From Acidobacteriota bacterium (GTDB lineage: Bacteria; Acidobacteriota; Vicinamibacteria; Marinacidobacterales; Marinacidobacteraceae): a DNA stretch of 38,881 nucleotides. Each line of letters begins with the position of its first letter. Position 1 is the first letter of the stretch. The DNA lies in assembly GCA_009835985.1 (NCBI GenBank), contig VXWI01000021.1, forward strand, positions 1 to 38,881, read 5' to 3'. Shown in pieces: positions 24,872 to 32,946 of the stretch. Under the pieces are notes generated by a model. That model was given only the letters and a program-made list of their open reading frames with translations. It did not search any database and was not told where the DNA came from. The position numbers were made by a program, and so were the translations under genes.

Positions 24872-25948
24872 ATGCTGCTGCACCTCGGGACCCGCAAGGG
24901 CTACCTGGCCCTCCGCCGGTTCGGCAGGGGAGACTGGCGATGCGAACGCACCGCCTTCATCGGAGACCCGGTCTCGCAGTTGCTGCCTGACCCGCGTGAC
25001 GGGCGGCTCTACGCGGCGCTCAACCTCGGGCACTTCGGCGTCAAGCTCCGGGTCTCGGAAGACGGCGGCGCCTCGTTCACCGAGCTCCCGGCGCCCGCGT
25101 ACGCCAAGGAGGAGCCCTCGGCGAACAATGCGCCGTCCGTCGATCTCCTCTGGTGTCTTGAACCGGCCGGTCCTGATCCCGGGTCGCTCTGGTGCGGGAC
25201 CATTCCCGGCGGACTCTTCCGTTCGGAGGACGGGGGCAGCTCCTGGGCGCTGAACGAGGCGCTGTGGAACGAGCCGAGCCGCGAGCGGTGGTTCGGCGGC
25301 GGTTATCCGCATCCGGGAATCCACTCGCTGCTGGTGACGCCGGACGGCAATCGGGTCGTCGCCGGGATCTCCTGCGGCGGCGTCTGGATCAGCGAAGACG
25401 GTGGGGAATCCTGGCAGGTCCGGACCGAGGGCATGTTCGCGGAGTACATGCCGCCCGAGATGCGGGAGGACCCCGCCATCCAGGACCCGCACCGGCTCGC
25501 GTGGTGCGAGGGGGACCGCCGCCGGATCTGGTGTCAGCACCACAACGGTTTCTTCCGCTCCGACGACGGAGGCGAGACCTGGACCAGCCTCGAAGTGCCG
25601 CCCTCGTCCTTCGGGTTTGCGGTTGCCGCCCATCCTGGCGATCCGCAGGTCGCCTGGAGCGTTCCCCTGGTCAAGGACGAATGCCGCGTCCCGGTCGATC
25701 GCCGGATGGTGGTGGCGCGCACCCGGGACGGTGGAGCGACCTGGGAGTCGTTGGGGCGCGGCCTGCCCGATGGCGATTCCTTTGCGGTGGTGTACCGCCA
25801 CGGCCTCGACATCCATTCCGGCGAAGCGGTCCTCGCCATGGCCACCACCACGGGAGCGCTCTGGATCACGGAGGATCTTGGCGATTCGTGGGATCTCATA
25901 ACCGCTGAACTCGCCCCGGTTTACTCCATCCGGTTCGACCCGCCGTAA
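24872..25948 (+). CDS. Cytoplasmic Asp-box (BNR) beta-propeller protein
   Basis: A 358-residue protein without a signal peptide. Six Asp-box motifs of the S/T-x-D-x-G-x-x-W/F type start at residues 62, 118, 174, 230, 284 and 333; the first four are exactly 56 residues apart, describing a six-bladed sialidase/VPS10-like propeller. Databases usually call such proteins exo-alpha-sialidase or glycosyl hydrolase, but the catalytic Arg triad, Tyr and Asp of true sialidases could not be identified. It begins 10 nt after the MoaD-like gene and is almost surely cotranscribed. A scaffold or enzyme acting with that ubiquitin-fold protein is more plausible than a secreted glycosidase; this is inference. 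Confidence 0.82.
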   Translation: MLLHLGTRKGYLALRRFGRGDWRCERTAFIGDPVSQLLPDPRDGRLYAALNLGHFGVKLRVSEDGGASFTELPAPAYAKEEPSANNAPSVDLLWCLEPAGPDPGSLWCGTIPGGLFRSEDGGSSWALNEALWNEPSRERWFGGGYPHPGIHSLLVTPDGNRVVAGISCGGVWISEDGGESWQVRTEGMFAEYMPPEMREDPAIQDPHRLAWCEGDRRRIWCQHHNGFFRSDDGGETWTSLEVPPSSFGFAVAAHPGDPQVAWSVPLVKDECRVPVDRRMVVARTRDGGATWESLGRGLPDGDSFAVVYRHGLDIHSGEAVLAMATTTGALWITEDLGDSWDLITAELAPVYSIRFDPP

Positions 25949-26033
25949 CCGGCGTCGCCTTTCGCGGTGCGGGAGTAGCGGCAGGTATTCCGGAGCGAAT
26001 ACACTCCGCAAATTCTGTCCGCCGCCGGGTCCG

Positions 26034-27593
26034 GTGGCCGGGGTGAGCCCTTTGAACGATTCTCCGCGTCTTCCCTTCCACGACCTCGTCCGACGGCTGG
26101 ATCTGCGGCTGCGGACACTGGGCTTGGTGCGGGATTTCGCTTTCGTTGCCGCGGCCCTGGCGCTCTCCCTCCTGCTTCCGCGGCTTGTCGGCGACGGCAT
26201 TCCCTGGCTCCCGGTGCTGGTGGCGGCGGGCGGCGCGGGCGTCCTTGGCTACCGCGGCCTGTCCGGTCTGCGGACCGGCGCCGGCCTCGGGAGAGCCGCC
26301 GCCGCCGGGGACCGCGCGGGCGACCTCCACGACGAGCTCTCATCCGCGCAGTGTTTTTCCGACGCCTCATCGCCGAGCAGTTGGGAGGCACACCAGATCG
26401 AGCGTGCCCGTGATCGGGCCGACACCCTCGATGCGGCGGAACTCCTCCCTTTCCAGGTTCCCCGGGCGAGCATCGTGGCGACCGCCGTGCTCGCCGCTCT
26501 CGCCGTAGTCCTACCATTCACCCACGGGCCGCTGGTTTCGGAAGCCCTCCGGGCGCGCATCGCGGCCGGACTCGAGAACCTTGGCGGCGACCCCGCGGGA
26601 GAGGATCCGGCGGCGGGGCCGGACGCGTTCGAGGATGCCGCGGACGCCCGGGTGGAAGCTCGGTCGCCCGAGGAGATCCTGGCTGAGCTGCGGGCCGGTG
26701 AGCTGCGGCTTCCGGAAGAAGCGGCCGACGATCTGAATGCGCTCCAGGCGGCGCTTACGGCCGCGATGGAGGAACGGGCCCTTCAGGAGTCGAGCGAGGA
26801 GGTTTCCGCCGCGCTCGCGGGACTCGCCGAAGCCATGGACGCGGATTCGCTCACCGCCGCCGAATGGCTCGAGAGCCTTTCCGAGGCGATGCGCTCCGCG
26901 AACACGCCGGAAGAACTCCAGGCGCTTCTCGAATCGCTTGAGGAAGGAGTGGAGGGTGACGCGTTGAGCGCGGCTGCCGCGGAGATGATGGAGCTGATGG
27001 AGGGAGGGTTGAGTGCCGACGAGGCCCTCCAGCAACTGGCCGAGAACCTCCAGGCGATGGACGGCCAGGGAATGAATGGCCAGGGTCAAAGCGAGGCGCA
27101 GCAGATGCCGTTCCCGGGCGACGGCGAAAGCGGACAGCCCCAGGGCGGGGAGGGTGGTGAGCCCGCCGCGGGAATGCCCCAGGGAGCGGCCGGACTCTCG
27201 GGACAGGTGCAGATGATGGCCGCCGAGGGCCAGATGGGAGCGCCGATTCCGATGGACGCCGGGCCCGCGGGAAACATGACCGGCCCGGGCGGAGGCGGCG
27301 AGTCCGAGGTGTTCGGCGCCTCCACCAGCCTCGAGGTCCAGCTCGAGATGGAGGCGATTCCCGCTCCCCTCGAAGAGGAGCCGGTCCCCGAGCAGATGAT
27401 CGAGCGGCAGAGCCGCCGGGAGGACGCGACCGTCGCCTACGACTCGGTCAGCTCCCTTTCCGAGTACGCCGACGAGCATGTTTCCCGGACGCGCCCGATC
27501 CCCACGGGGCTCCGCGCGCAGGTCCGCGCCTACTTCCTCATGATCCGCGAGACGGCCGGGGCGAACGCCCCCGAAGGAGCACAAGAAGAATGA
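26034..27593 (+). CDS. DUF4175-like membrane protein of a MoxR/DUF58 cluster
   Basis: A 519-residue protein with two hydrophobic segments near 32-52 and 55-65, a third at about 148-168, then a long acidic, helical region (about 180-345) rich in Ala, Glu and Leu. A Gly/Gln/Met/Pro-rich low-complexity tract (about 345-425) comes next, and a C-terminal conserved-looking block ends in YADEHVSRTRPIPTGLRAQVRAYFLMIRE. The architecture resembles DUF4175-type proteins that precede moxR in several phyla; I recognise this by context more than by sequence. Start is GTG (26034) or a nearby GTG/TTG. The stop overlaps the moxR ATG (ATGA), tying it to the cluster. It probably works in the envelope with the following proteins. 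Confidence 0.7.
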   Translation: MAGVSPLNDSPRLPFHDLVRRLDLRLRTLGLVRDFAFVAAALALSLLLPRLVGDGIPWLPVLVAAGGAGVLGYRGLSGLRTGAGLGRAAAAGDRAGDLHDELSSAQCFSDASSPSSWEAHQIERARDRADTLDAAELLPFQVPRASIVATAVLAALAVVLPFTHGPLVSEALRARIAAGLENLGGDPAGEDPAAGPDAFEDAADARVEARSPEEILAELRAGELRLPEEAADDLNALQAALTAAMEERALQESSEEVSAALAGLAEAMDADSLTAAEWLESLSEAMRSANTPEELQALLESLEEGVEGDALSAAAAEMMELMEGGLSADEALQQLAENLQAMDGQGMNGQGQSEAQQMPFPGDGESGQPQGGEGGEPAAGMPQGAAGLSGQVQMMAAEGQMGAPIPMDAGPAGNMTGPGGGGESEVFGASTSLEVQLEMEAIPAPLEEEPVPEQMIERQSRREDATVAYDSVSSLSEYADEHVSRTRPIPTGLRAQVRAYFLMIRETAGANAPEGAQEE

Positions 27594-28612
27594 CCCCGGA
27601 AACCGCACTGGCGGACCCGGCTTTCGATATCGAGAGTCGGGTCGAAGCGTTTCGCGATCGGCACGATCGCATCCAGGCCGAGGTCGGACGCGTCATCGTC
27701 GGCAACCAGGAAGTCATCAGCGGGATCATCACCTGCCTGCTCACTCGCGGACACGTGCTGCTCGAGGGCATCCCGGGTCTTGGCAAGACCAAGATCGTCC
27801 AGACCCTCTCCGAGGCGATGCACCTCAAGTTCAACCGGGTGCAGTTCACGCCGGACCTCATGCCGGGCGACATCCTGGGGACCAACGTGGTCCGGGAGAC
27901 GGACACCGGCGCCAAGATCCTGGACTTCCAGCCGGGGCCCATCTTCTGCAACCTGATGCTCGCGGACGAGGTCAACCGGGCGACGCCGAAGTCGCAGTCG
28001 GCCCTCCTCGAGGCCATGCAGGAGAAGAGCGTCTCGGTCGGCAACAAGACCCACAAGCTCGAAGAGCCCTTCTTCGTGATGGCCACCCAGAACCCCATCG
28101 AGCTCGAGGGCACCTACCCGCTGCCCGAGGCCCAGATGGACCGCTTCCTGATGAAGCTGCGGATCGGATACCCGAGCGAGGACGAGCTGCGGGAGATCGT
28201 GGAGCGGACGACCACGGTGGAGGAGTTGCAGGCCCGGCCGATGGTGACCCGGGACGAGGTCCTCGAGATGCGGGACACCGTGCTGTCGGTGCCCATCGCC
28301 CGCCCCATCGAGGACTACGCCATCCGGCTGACCATGGGGACCCACCCGGGGTCGAAGTACGCGCACGCGCTCACGAACCGCTACGTCAAGTTCGGAGCCA
28401 GCCCGCGCGGGACCCAGGCGCTCGTCCTGTCCGGGAAGTTTCTGGCGCTCCTTCGGGGCCGCGTGCACGTCGCCGCGGAGGACGTCCGGGACAGCGTCTT
28501 CCCGACCCTCCGCCACCGGCTGCTGCTCAACTTCGAGGGAGAGGCCGACAAGGTGGACACCGACGACATCCTTCGCGAGATCATCGCCACGATCGATCCG
28601 CCCGGCGCCTGA
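27590..28612 (+). CDS. MoxR family AAA+ ATPase
   Basis: A 340-residue AAA+ chaperone-like ATPase. Walker A is GIPGLGKT (60-67), Walker B LMLADEVNRATPKSQSALLEAMQE (122 on), sensor 1 FFVMATQNPIELEGTYPLPEAQMDRF, all hallmarks of MoxR proteins, and the C-terminal lid ends DTDDILREIIATI. MoxR ATPases act with von Willebrand A-domain partners to mature or activate envelope proteins and metalloenzymes. Here the partners are the DUF58 and BatA-like proteins encoded directly downstream. Its ATG overlaps the stop of the DUF4175-like gene. Confidence 0.95.
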   Translation: MTPETALADPAFDIESRVEAFRDRHDRIQAEVGRVIVGNQEVISGIITCLLTRGHVLLEGIPGLGKTKIVQTLSEAMHLKFNRVQFTPDLMPGDILGTNVVRETDTGAKILDFQPGPIFCNLMLADEVNRATPKSQSALLEAMQEKSVSVGNKTHKLEEPFFVMATQNPIELEGTYPLPEAQMDRFLMKLRIGYPSEDELREIVERTTTVEELQARPMVTRDEVLEMRDTVLSVPIARPIEDYAIRLTMGTHPGSKYAHALTNRYVKFGASPRGTQALVLSGKFLALLRGRVHVAAEDVRDSVFPTLRHRLLLNFEGEADKVDTDDILREIIATIDPPGA

Positions 28613-28689
28613 CCGTCGGATCCCCGGGAGAACTGGGCCTCGCCGGTCTCGGTGACTCGCACCACTTCCGGGACCCCACACTGGCCGGC

Positions 28690-29577
28690 ATGAGCAATTC
28701 GAACACGCTCTTCGACAACGATTTCATGGAGCGGCTCGAGTACCTGAAGCTCATGGCCACCCGGATGCTCCCGAGCCGGCACCGCGGCGAACACCGCGCC
28801 CGGAAGCGCGGCTCCGGCATCGAACTCGCCGACTACCGGCCCTACGTGGACGGCGACGACACGCGCGACGTGGACTGGAAGGCGTTCCTCCGGCTCGACA
28901 AGCTGGTGCTGCGGATCTTCGATGAGGAGGCGGACCTGCCCGTTTACCTGTTCGTGGACCGCAGCGCCTCCATGGCGTTCGGGGACCCTCCCAAGTTCGA
29001 CTTCGCCCGCAAGATGGCCGGGGCGCTCTCCTACATCGGCTTGATGAATCACGACCTCATCTCGATCGTCTGGTACGGGAGGAAGATCGACGGGTGGATG
29101 GCGCCGAAACGGGGACGGAACCAGATCTTCCGGGCCTTCCGGTTCCTCGACGCGGGAGATACCGGCGGCGCGACCTCACTCTCGGCGTGTTTCCGCACCT
29201 TCTTCGGATCACGCCGGAAGCGCGGACTGGCGGTCGTGCTCTCGGACCTCATGGACGACGAGGACCTGCTGGGGGCGTTCGATGCCTGCCGCTACCAGAA
29301 ACACGACATGTTCGTGGTGCAGGTGCTCACGCCGGACGAGATCGCCCCGGCGCTTCCCGATGAAGCGTTGCTCACCGACAGCGAAGACGGCTCCGAGCGC
29401 CGGGTTCGGGTCACCCCGAGGCTGCTCGACCGCTACCAGAGAGCGCTCGCCGAGCACCAGGAAAAAATCGAGGACTACTGCTCCCGCTACGGGTTCGGCT
29501 TCTGCGTGGCGAACAGCGGCGAGCCCTTCGAGGACGCCGTGATGGCGATCTTCAAGACCGACCGTTTCATCCGGTAG
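28690..29577 (+). CDS. DUF58 domain-containing protein (vWA-like)
   Basis: A 295-residue cytoplasmic protein. The DUF58 signature GIELADYRPYVDGDDTRDVDWKAFLR covers 43-68 and leads into a vWA-like fold whose metal site is intact: VDRSASMAFG (89-98) supplies the DxSxS pattern. DALRYIG-like LSYIGLMNHD and VVLSDLMDDEDL continue the Rossmann-type core. DUF58 proteins are standard MoxR partners. The gap to moxR is 77 nt and contains a 14-nt match to the dispersed repeat described below; no ribosome binding site is obvious before the ATG. Confidence 0.93.
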   Translation: MSNSNTLFDNDFMERLEYLKLMATRMLPSRHRGEHRARKRGSGIELADYRPYVDGDDTRDVDWKAFLRLDKLVLRIFDEEADLPVYLFVDRSASMAFGDPPKFDFARKMAGALSYIGLMNHDLISIVWYGRKIDGWMAPKRGRNQIFRAFRFLDAGDTGGATSLSACFRTFFGSRRKRGLAVVLSDLMDDEDLLGAFDACRYQKHDMFVVQVLTPDEIAPALPDEALLTDSEDGSERRVRVTPRLLDRYQRALAEHQEKIEDYCSRYGFGFCVANSGEPFEDAVMAIFKTDRFIR

Positions 29578-29588
29578 CAGGCACCTGA

Positions 29589-31445
29589 ATGGGCTTTGGC
29601 GCCGCCCCGCTGCTGATCGCGCTCGGCGTCCTGCTGACCGCGGGGATCATCGTGGTGCTCTACTGGGTACGCCCGGAGCCCCAGCCGGTGGTGGTCCCCT
29701 CGAACCTCATCTGGCGCCGGGTCCTGGACGAACGCCGCCGCCGCGAGGACTTCTGGCGCTGGCTCGTTTCGCTGGCCATCGCGCTCCTGGCCGGACTCGC
29801 CGTGGTCCTGGCCGTGGCGCAGCCGCTTCCGGAGGGGACCGCCCGGGGCGGACGGACCGTGATCGTGATGGACACCGCCCCGAGCATGGCGGCCTCGCTC
29901 CCGGGCGGCGGCACACGTTGGGAACAGGCGGCCGAGCAGGTACGGCGTATCCTGAGCGGGAGCACCGAGACGAGCGAGTTCCTGCTGCTCGACACCGCTG
30001 GAGACCGGGGCGGCCGGTCCTTCATCGGCCGCCGGGAGGCGCTTGAGGCGCTCGAGGCACTGGGTCCGGTGCATGGCCGGGAACACCGCTTCCCCGATGT
30101 CGCCGACCTTGTCGGATCGGGTACGGACGGTGCTTCGGCAGCCGACGTGATCTTCGTCGGTGACGGGGTGCATGTATCGGAAGCACCCGAGGGCGTCCGG
30201 CGCCTCTCCGTCTTCGAACCAGTGCCGAACGCCGGGATCACGGCGTTCGATGTCCGCCCGCTGCCGTCGGATCCGGGCCGCTTCGAGGCGTTCATCGAGG
30301 TCGTCCGGCATCCGGCCGGCGAAGAGGACGCGGGGGTCGTGGTCCTTCAGATCGACGGAGCGGGCGGCGCCTCCGCGCGCCGGACGCTCCGGCCCGATCC
30401 TGGCACGCCGCTTGGCGAGACGGTGCCGCTGACCGGATTCGTCGCCGGACCGGTCCGCGCCGTGATCGCGATCTCCGGCGAGGACGGCTTGCCGGCCGAC
30501 AACGTGGCGCACGCCTACATCCCGGCGCGGAACCGGCTGCGGGTGCTCCTTGCCGGGGGACCGAACCCCTTCTGGGAGGCGGCGCTGCGGCTCGACCCCC
30601 GGGTCAGCCTGACCGTGGCGCCCCCGGGACCCGAAGCTCTGGCCGATCTCGATGCCGGCTCCGTGGACCTGGTCGTCGTCGAGGGCGCGCCGCCGCAGGC
30701 GATGCCGCCGGTGCCGGTGCTCTTCGCCGGGGCCGGAAGCGCCGGGTGGCTCCCCTCACGCCTCGGGGGCGAGGCGGCCGACGCGGGGGACGAAGACGGA
30801 ACCACGGTCATGCTCCCCGTAGTGCGGGGGCATGCGGAACACCCGCTCCTCCGGGACCTCAACTTCGAGGACGCGCTGGCCAGGGACGTGGAGGCGTTCG
30901 ATGCGGCGTCGCTCGGGGACCGGGGTCCGTGGAGGCTGCTGCTCGGCGACTCGCGTCTCGGGCTGTTGGCGGCGCGTGAGAGTCCCCTGCGCGGCCTGGC
31001 GTTCGCTTTCCCGATCGCCCGGTCCAATCTGCCACTCCAGGCGGATTTCCCGTTATTGCTCTCCCGGGCCCTGAGCTGGTTGACGGACGTGGAGGTTCGC
31101 CGCGTCGGGCTGGGGCAGGCCCGGGTGGCGATGGCCGCCGGCGCCATCTTCGATGCGGAAGGCCGGGAGTTGCCGTCGCGGCGATTGGGCTCCGAGGTTT
31201 CCTTCGACGCCAGCGAGCCTTCCCTTTACTACGCCGCCGGAGGCGGGCGTGAGATCGTGGTGGCGGCCAGCCTGCTCGATCGGCGCGCCTCGAATCTGAA
31301 CCAGTCCGCGTGGGCCGGGGAACCACCGGCTTCGCTGGCGCCGGCGGGAACCGTCGCGAGCGCCCTCTGGCCGATCCTGGCGCTGTTCGCGCTCTTGCTG
31401 ATCGTCGCCGAGTGGGTCGCCTTCCACCGCCACGCCACGGTCTGA
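29589..31445 (+). CDS. BatA-like membrane protein with degenerate vWA domain
   Basis: A 618-residue membrane protein. The first helix (about 6-26) and the segment PSNLIWRRVLDERRRREDFWRWLVSLAIALLAGLAVVLAVAQPL (37-80) are the aerotolerance-regulator (BatA) N-terminal domain. A vWA-like domain begins at TVIVMDTAPSMAAS; its metal site reads DTAPS, so the first Ser of DxSxS is Ala. Further periplasmic or cytoplasmic domains include a class-I-glutamine-amidotransferase-like stretch (NRLRVLLAGGPNPFWEAAL onward), and a final helix (LWPILALFALLLIVAEWVAF) lies at about 590-610. It starts 11 nt after the DUF58 gene and should function with MoxR in envelope protein quality or stress resistance. Confidence 0.86.
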   Translation: MGFGAAPLLIALGVLLTAGIIVVLYWVRPEPQPVVVPSNLIWRRVLDERRRREDFWRWLVSLAIALLAGLAVVLAVAQPLPEGTARGGRTVIVMDTAPSMAASLPGGGTRWEQAAEQVRRILSGSTETSEFLLLDTAGDRGGRSFIGRREALEALEALGPVHGREHRFPDVADLVGSGTDGASAADVIFVGDGVHVSEAPEGVRRLSVFEPVPNAGITAFDVRPLPSDPGRFEAFIEVVRHPAGEEDAGVVVLQIDGAGGASARRTLRPDPGTPLGETVPLTGFVAGPVRAVIAISGEDGLPADNVAHAYIPARNRLRVLLAGGPNPFWEAALRLDPRVSLTVAPPGPEALADLDAGSVDLVVVEGAPPQAMPPVPVLFAGAGSAGWLPSRLGGEAADAGDEDGTTVMLPVVRGHAEHPLLRDLNFEDALARDVEAFDAASLGDRGPWRLLLGDSRLGLLAARESPLRGLAFAFPIARSNLPLQADFPLLLSRALSWLTDVEVRRVGLGQARVAMAAGAIFDAEGRELPSRRLGSEVSFDASEPSLYYAAGGGREIVVAASLLDRRASNLNQSAWAGEPPASLAPAGTVASALWPILALFALLLIVAEWVAFHRHATV

Positions 31446-31449
31446 GCGC

Positions 31450-32826
31450 ATGACGGTCCGGACCCGGATCGCTCCCTCGCCCACCGGCGATCCCCACGTC
31501 GGGACCGCCTACCAGGCCCTCCTCAACTACGCCTACGCCAGGAAGCACGGGGGCGCCTTCGTGCTCCGGGTCGAGGACACCGACCAGGCGCGTTCCACCA
31601 GGGCGTCCGAGGTCGCCATCCTCGGTTCGCTGCGTTGGCTCGGGCTCGCCTGGGACGAGGGCCCCGACGTTGGCGGCCCCTTCGCGCCCTACCGTCAGAG
31701 CGAGCGGGTCGAGGCGTGCCGGGAGGTGGCCGAACGGCTCCTCACCGGAGGGAAGGCGTATCGGGACTATGGGGAGGATGCCGGCGGGGCCTACGCCATC
31801 CGGCTCCGGACCCCGGAGACGGGGCGGATTGCGCTTCCCGACCGGCTCCGGCAGGGCCTGTCGAAGGACTGGGAGTCGGTGGACGATCCGGTGCTGCTCA
31901 AGTCCGACGGTTTCCCGACCTATCACCTCGCGAACGTCGTGGACGACCACCTGATGGAGATCACGGACGTGATCCGCGGCGAGGAATGGATCGCTTCGCT
32001 CCCCAAGCACCTCCTGCTCTACGAGACCCTCGGGTGGGAGCCCCCCTCCTTCTGGCACGTCCCGCTGCTCCGGAACAACGACCCGAACCGCACCAAGCTG
32101 AGCAAGCGGAAGAGCCCGACCTCGATCGACTTCTACCGGCAGGCGGGTTTTCTGCCCGAAGCGCTCCTCAACTTCCTGGGAATGCTGGCCTGGACCCGGG
32201 CCGAGGGAGAGGAGAAGTTCACCCTCGACGCGTTCGTCGAGCACTTCGAGCTCGGGTCGCTCTCGCTGGCGGGCGCCGTCTTCGACACCGAAAAGCTGGC
32301 GTGGCTGAACGGCCGCTACCTGCGGGAGGACTACGACCCGGCGGAACTCGCCGGCCTGCTGCGCAACTGGCGTTTCGACGACCGCACCCTCGAGACCGCC
32401 GCCGGGCTGGCGCAGCCCCGGTTGCGCACGCTCGGAGACTTCGGGCCGTTGGCGTCGCTCTTCTTCACCGATGAGACGCCCCGCGATCCCGACACCCTTG
32501 CCGGAGGCCTCGAGCCAGCCGAAGTCGCGGAATGGCTTCTTCTCGCGGAATGGGCGCTGGAGGATCTTCCGGAGTTCACCTCGGACGCGGTCCACCGCGC
32601 GCTCCGCGCGCTCTCCGAGTCGCTCGGAGTGAAGCTCAGGAAGCTCACCCGCCCGCTCTACGTCGCCGTCAGCGGTTCGGCGTCATCCACCCCGCTCTTC
32701 GGGTCCATGGTCCTGCTCGGCAGCGCGATGACCCGCGTGCGCCTGCGCCGCGCCCGCGCGGCGCTCGGCGGCGTTCCCCGCCGCCGCGAGAAGGAACTGG
32801 AAGCCGCCCATCGCGGGCGGCCCTGA
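31450..32826 (+). CDS. gltX: Glutamate--tRNA ligase, compact form
   Basis: GltX charges tRNA-Glu. The class I signatures are APSPTGDPHVGTA (8-20, HIGH region) and KLSKRKSP (216-223, KMSKS region), with LRVEDTDQARS and TYHLANVVDDHLMEITDVIRGEEW between them. The C-terminal anticodon-binding part ends PLYVAVSGSASSTPLFGSMVLLG. At residues 102-116 the chain passes directly from GKAYRDYG to AYAIRL; most GltX proteins have about 30 more residues there, with a zinc site in E. coli. No zinc cysteines remain. A discriminating or non-discriminating form cannot be told apart here. It follows the BatA-like gene by 4 nt, so it is likely to be read from the same transcript. Confidence 0.93.
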   Translation: MTVRTRIAPSPTGDPHVGTAYQALLNYAYARKHGGAFVLRVEDTDQARSTRASEVAILGSLRWLGLAWDEGPDVGGPFAPYRQSERVEACREVAERLLTGGKAYRDYGEDAGGAYAIRLRTPETGRIALPDRLRQGLSKDWESVDDPVLLKSDGFPTYHLANVVDDHLMEITDVIRGEEWIASLPKHLLLYETLGWEPPSFWHVPLLRNNDPNRTKLSKRKSPTSIDFYRQAGFLPEALLNFLGMLAWTRAEGEEKFTLDAFVEHFELGSLSLAGAVFDTEKLAWLNGRYLREDYDPAELAGLLRNWRFDDRTLETAAGLAQPRLRTLGDFGPLASLFFTDETPRDPDTLAGGLEPAEVAEWLLLAEWALEDLPEFTSDAVHRALRALSESLGVKLRKLTRPLYVAVSGSASSTPLFGSMVLLGSAMTRVRLRRARAALGGVPRRREKELEAAHRGRP

Positions 32827-32836
32827 AGCTCGGAGC

Positions 32837-32898
32837 GCCGGCCTCCGGCCGGCATCGCCCCAGTTCTCCCGGTGGGGGCGCGCAGCGAGGCGAAACCG
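32837..32898 (+). repeat. REP-like palindromic repeat, copy A
   Basis: This spacer element between gltX and the convergent propeller gene begins with the hairpin GCCGGCC-TCC-GGCCGGC (32837-32853). A segment at 32851-32898 is an exact 48-nt match, in reverse orientation, to 37464-37511. Dispersed intergenic copies with a stable hairpin are typical of REP-type elements. The hairpin may also help end gltX transcription. Confidence 0.7.
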
Positions 32899-32946
32899 CG
32901 TCCAGCGAATCTGCCTGAAGCGCGGCGGCGCCGGCATCCGCCCGTT

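Noticed and set aside
24872-25948. Secreted sialidase annotation for the Asp-box protein.
   Set aside because: There is no signal peptide and no identifiable catalytic Arg triad; Asp boxes occur in many unrelated propellers.
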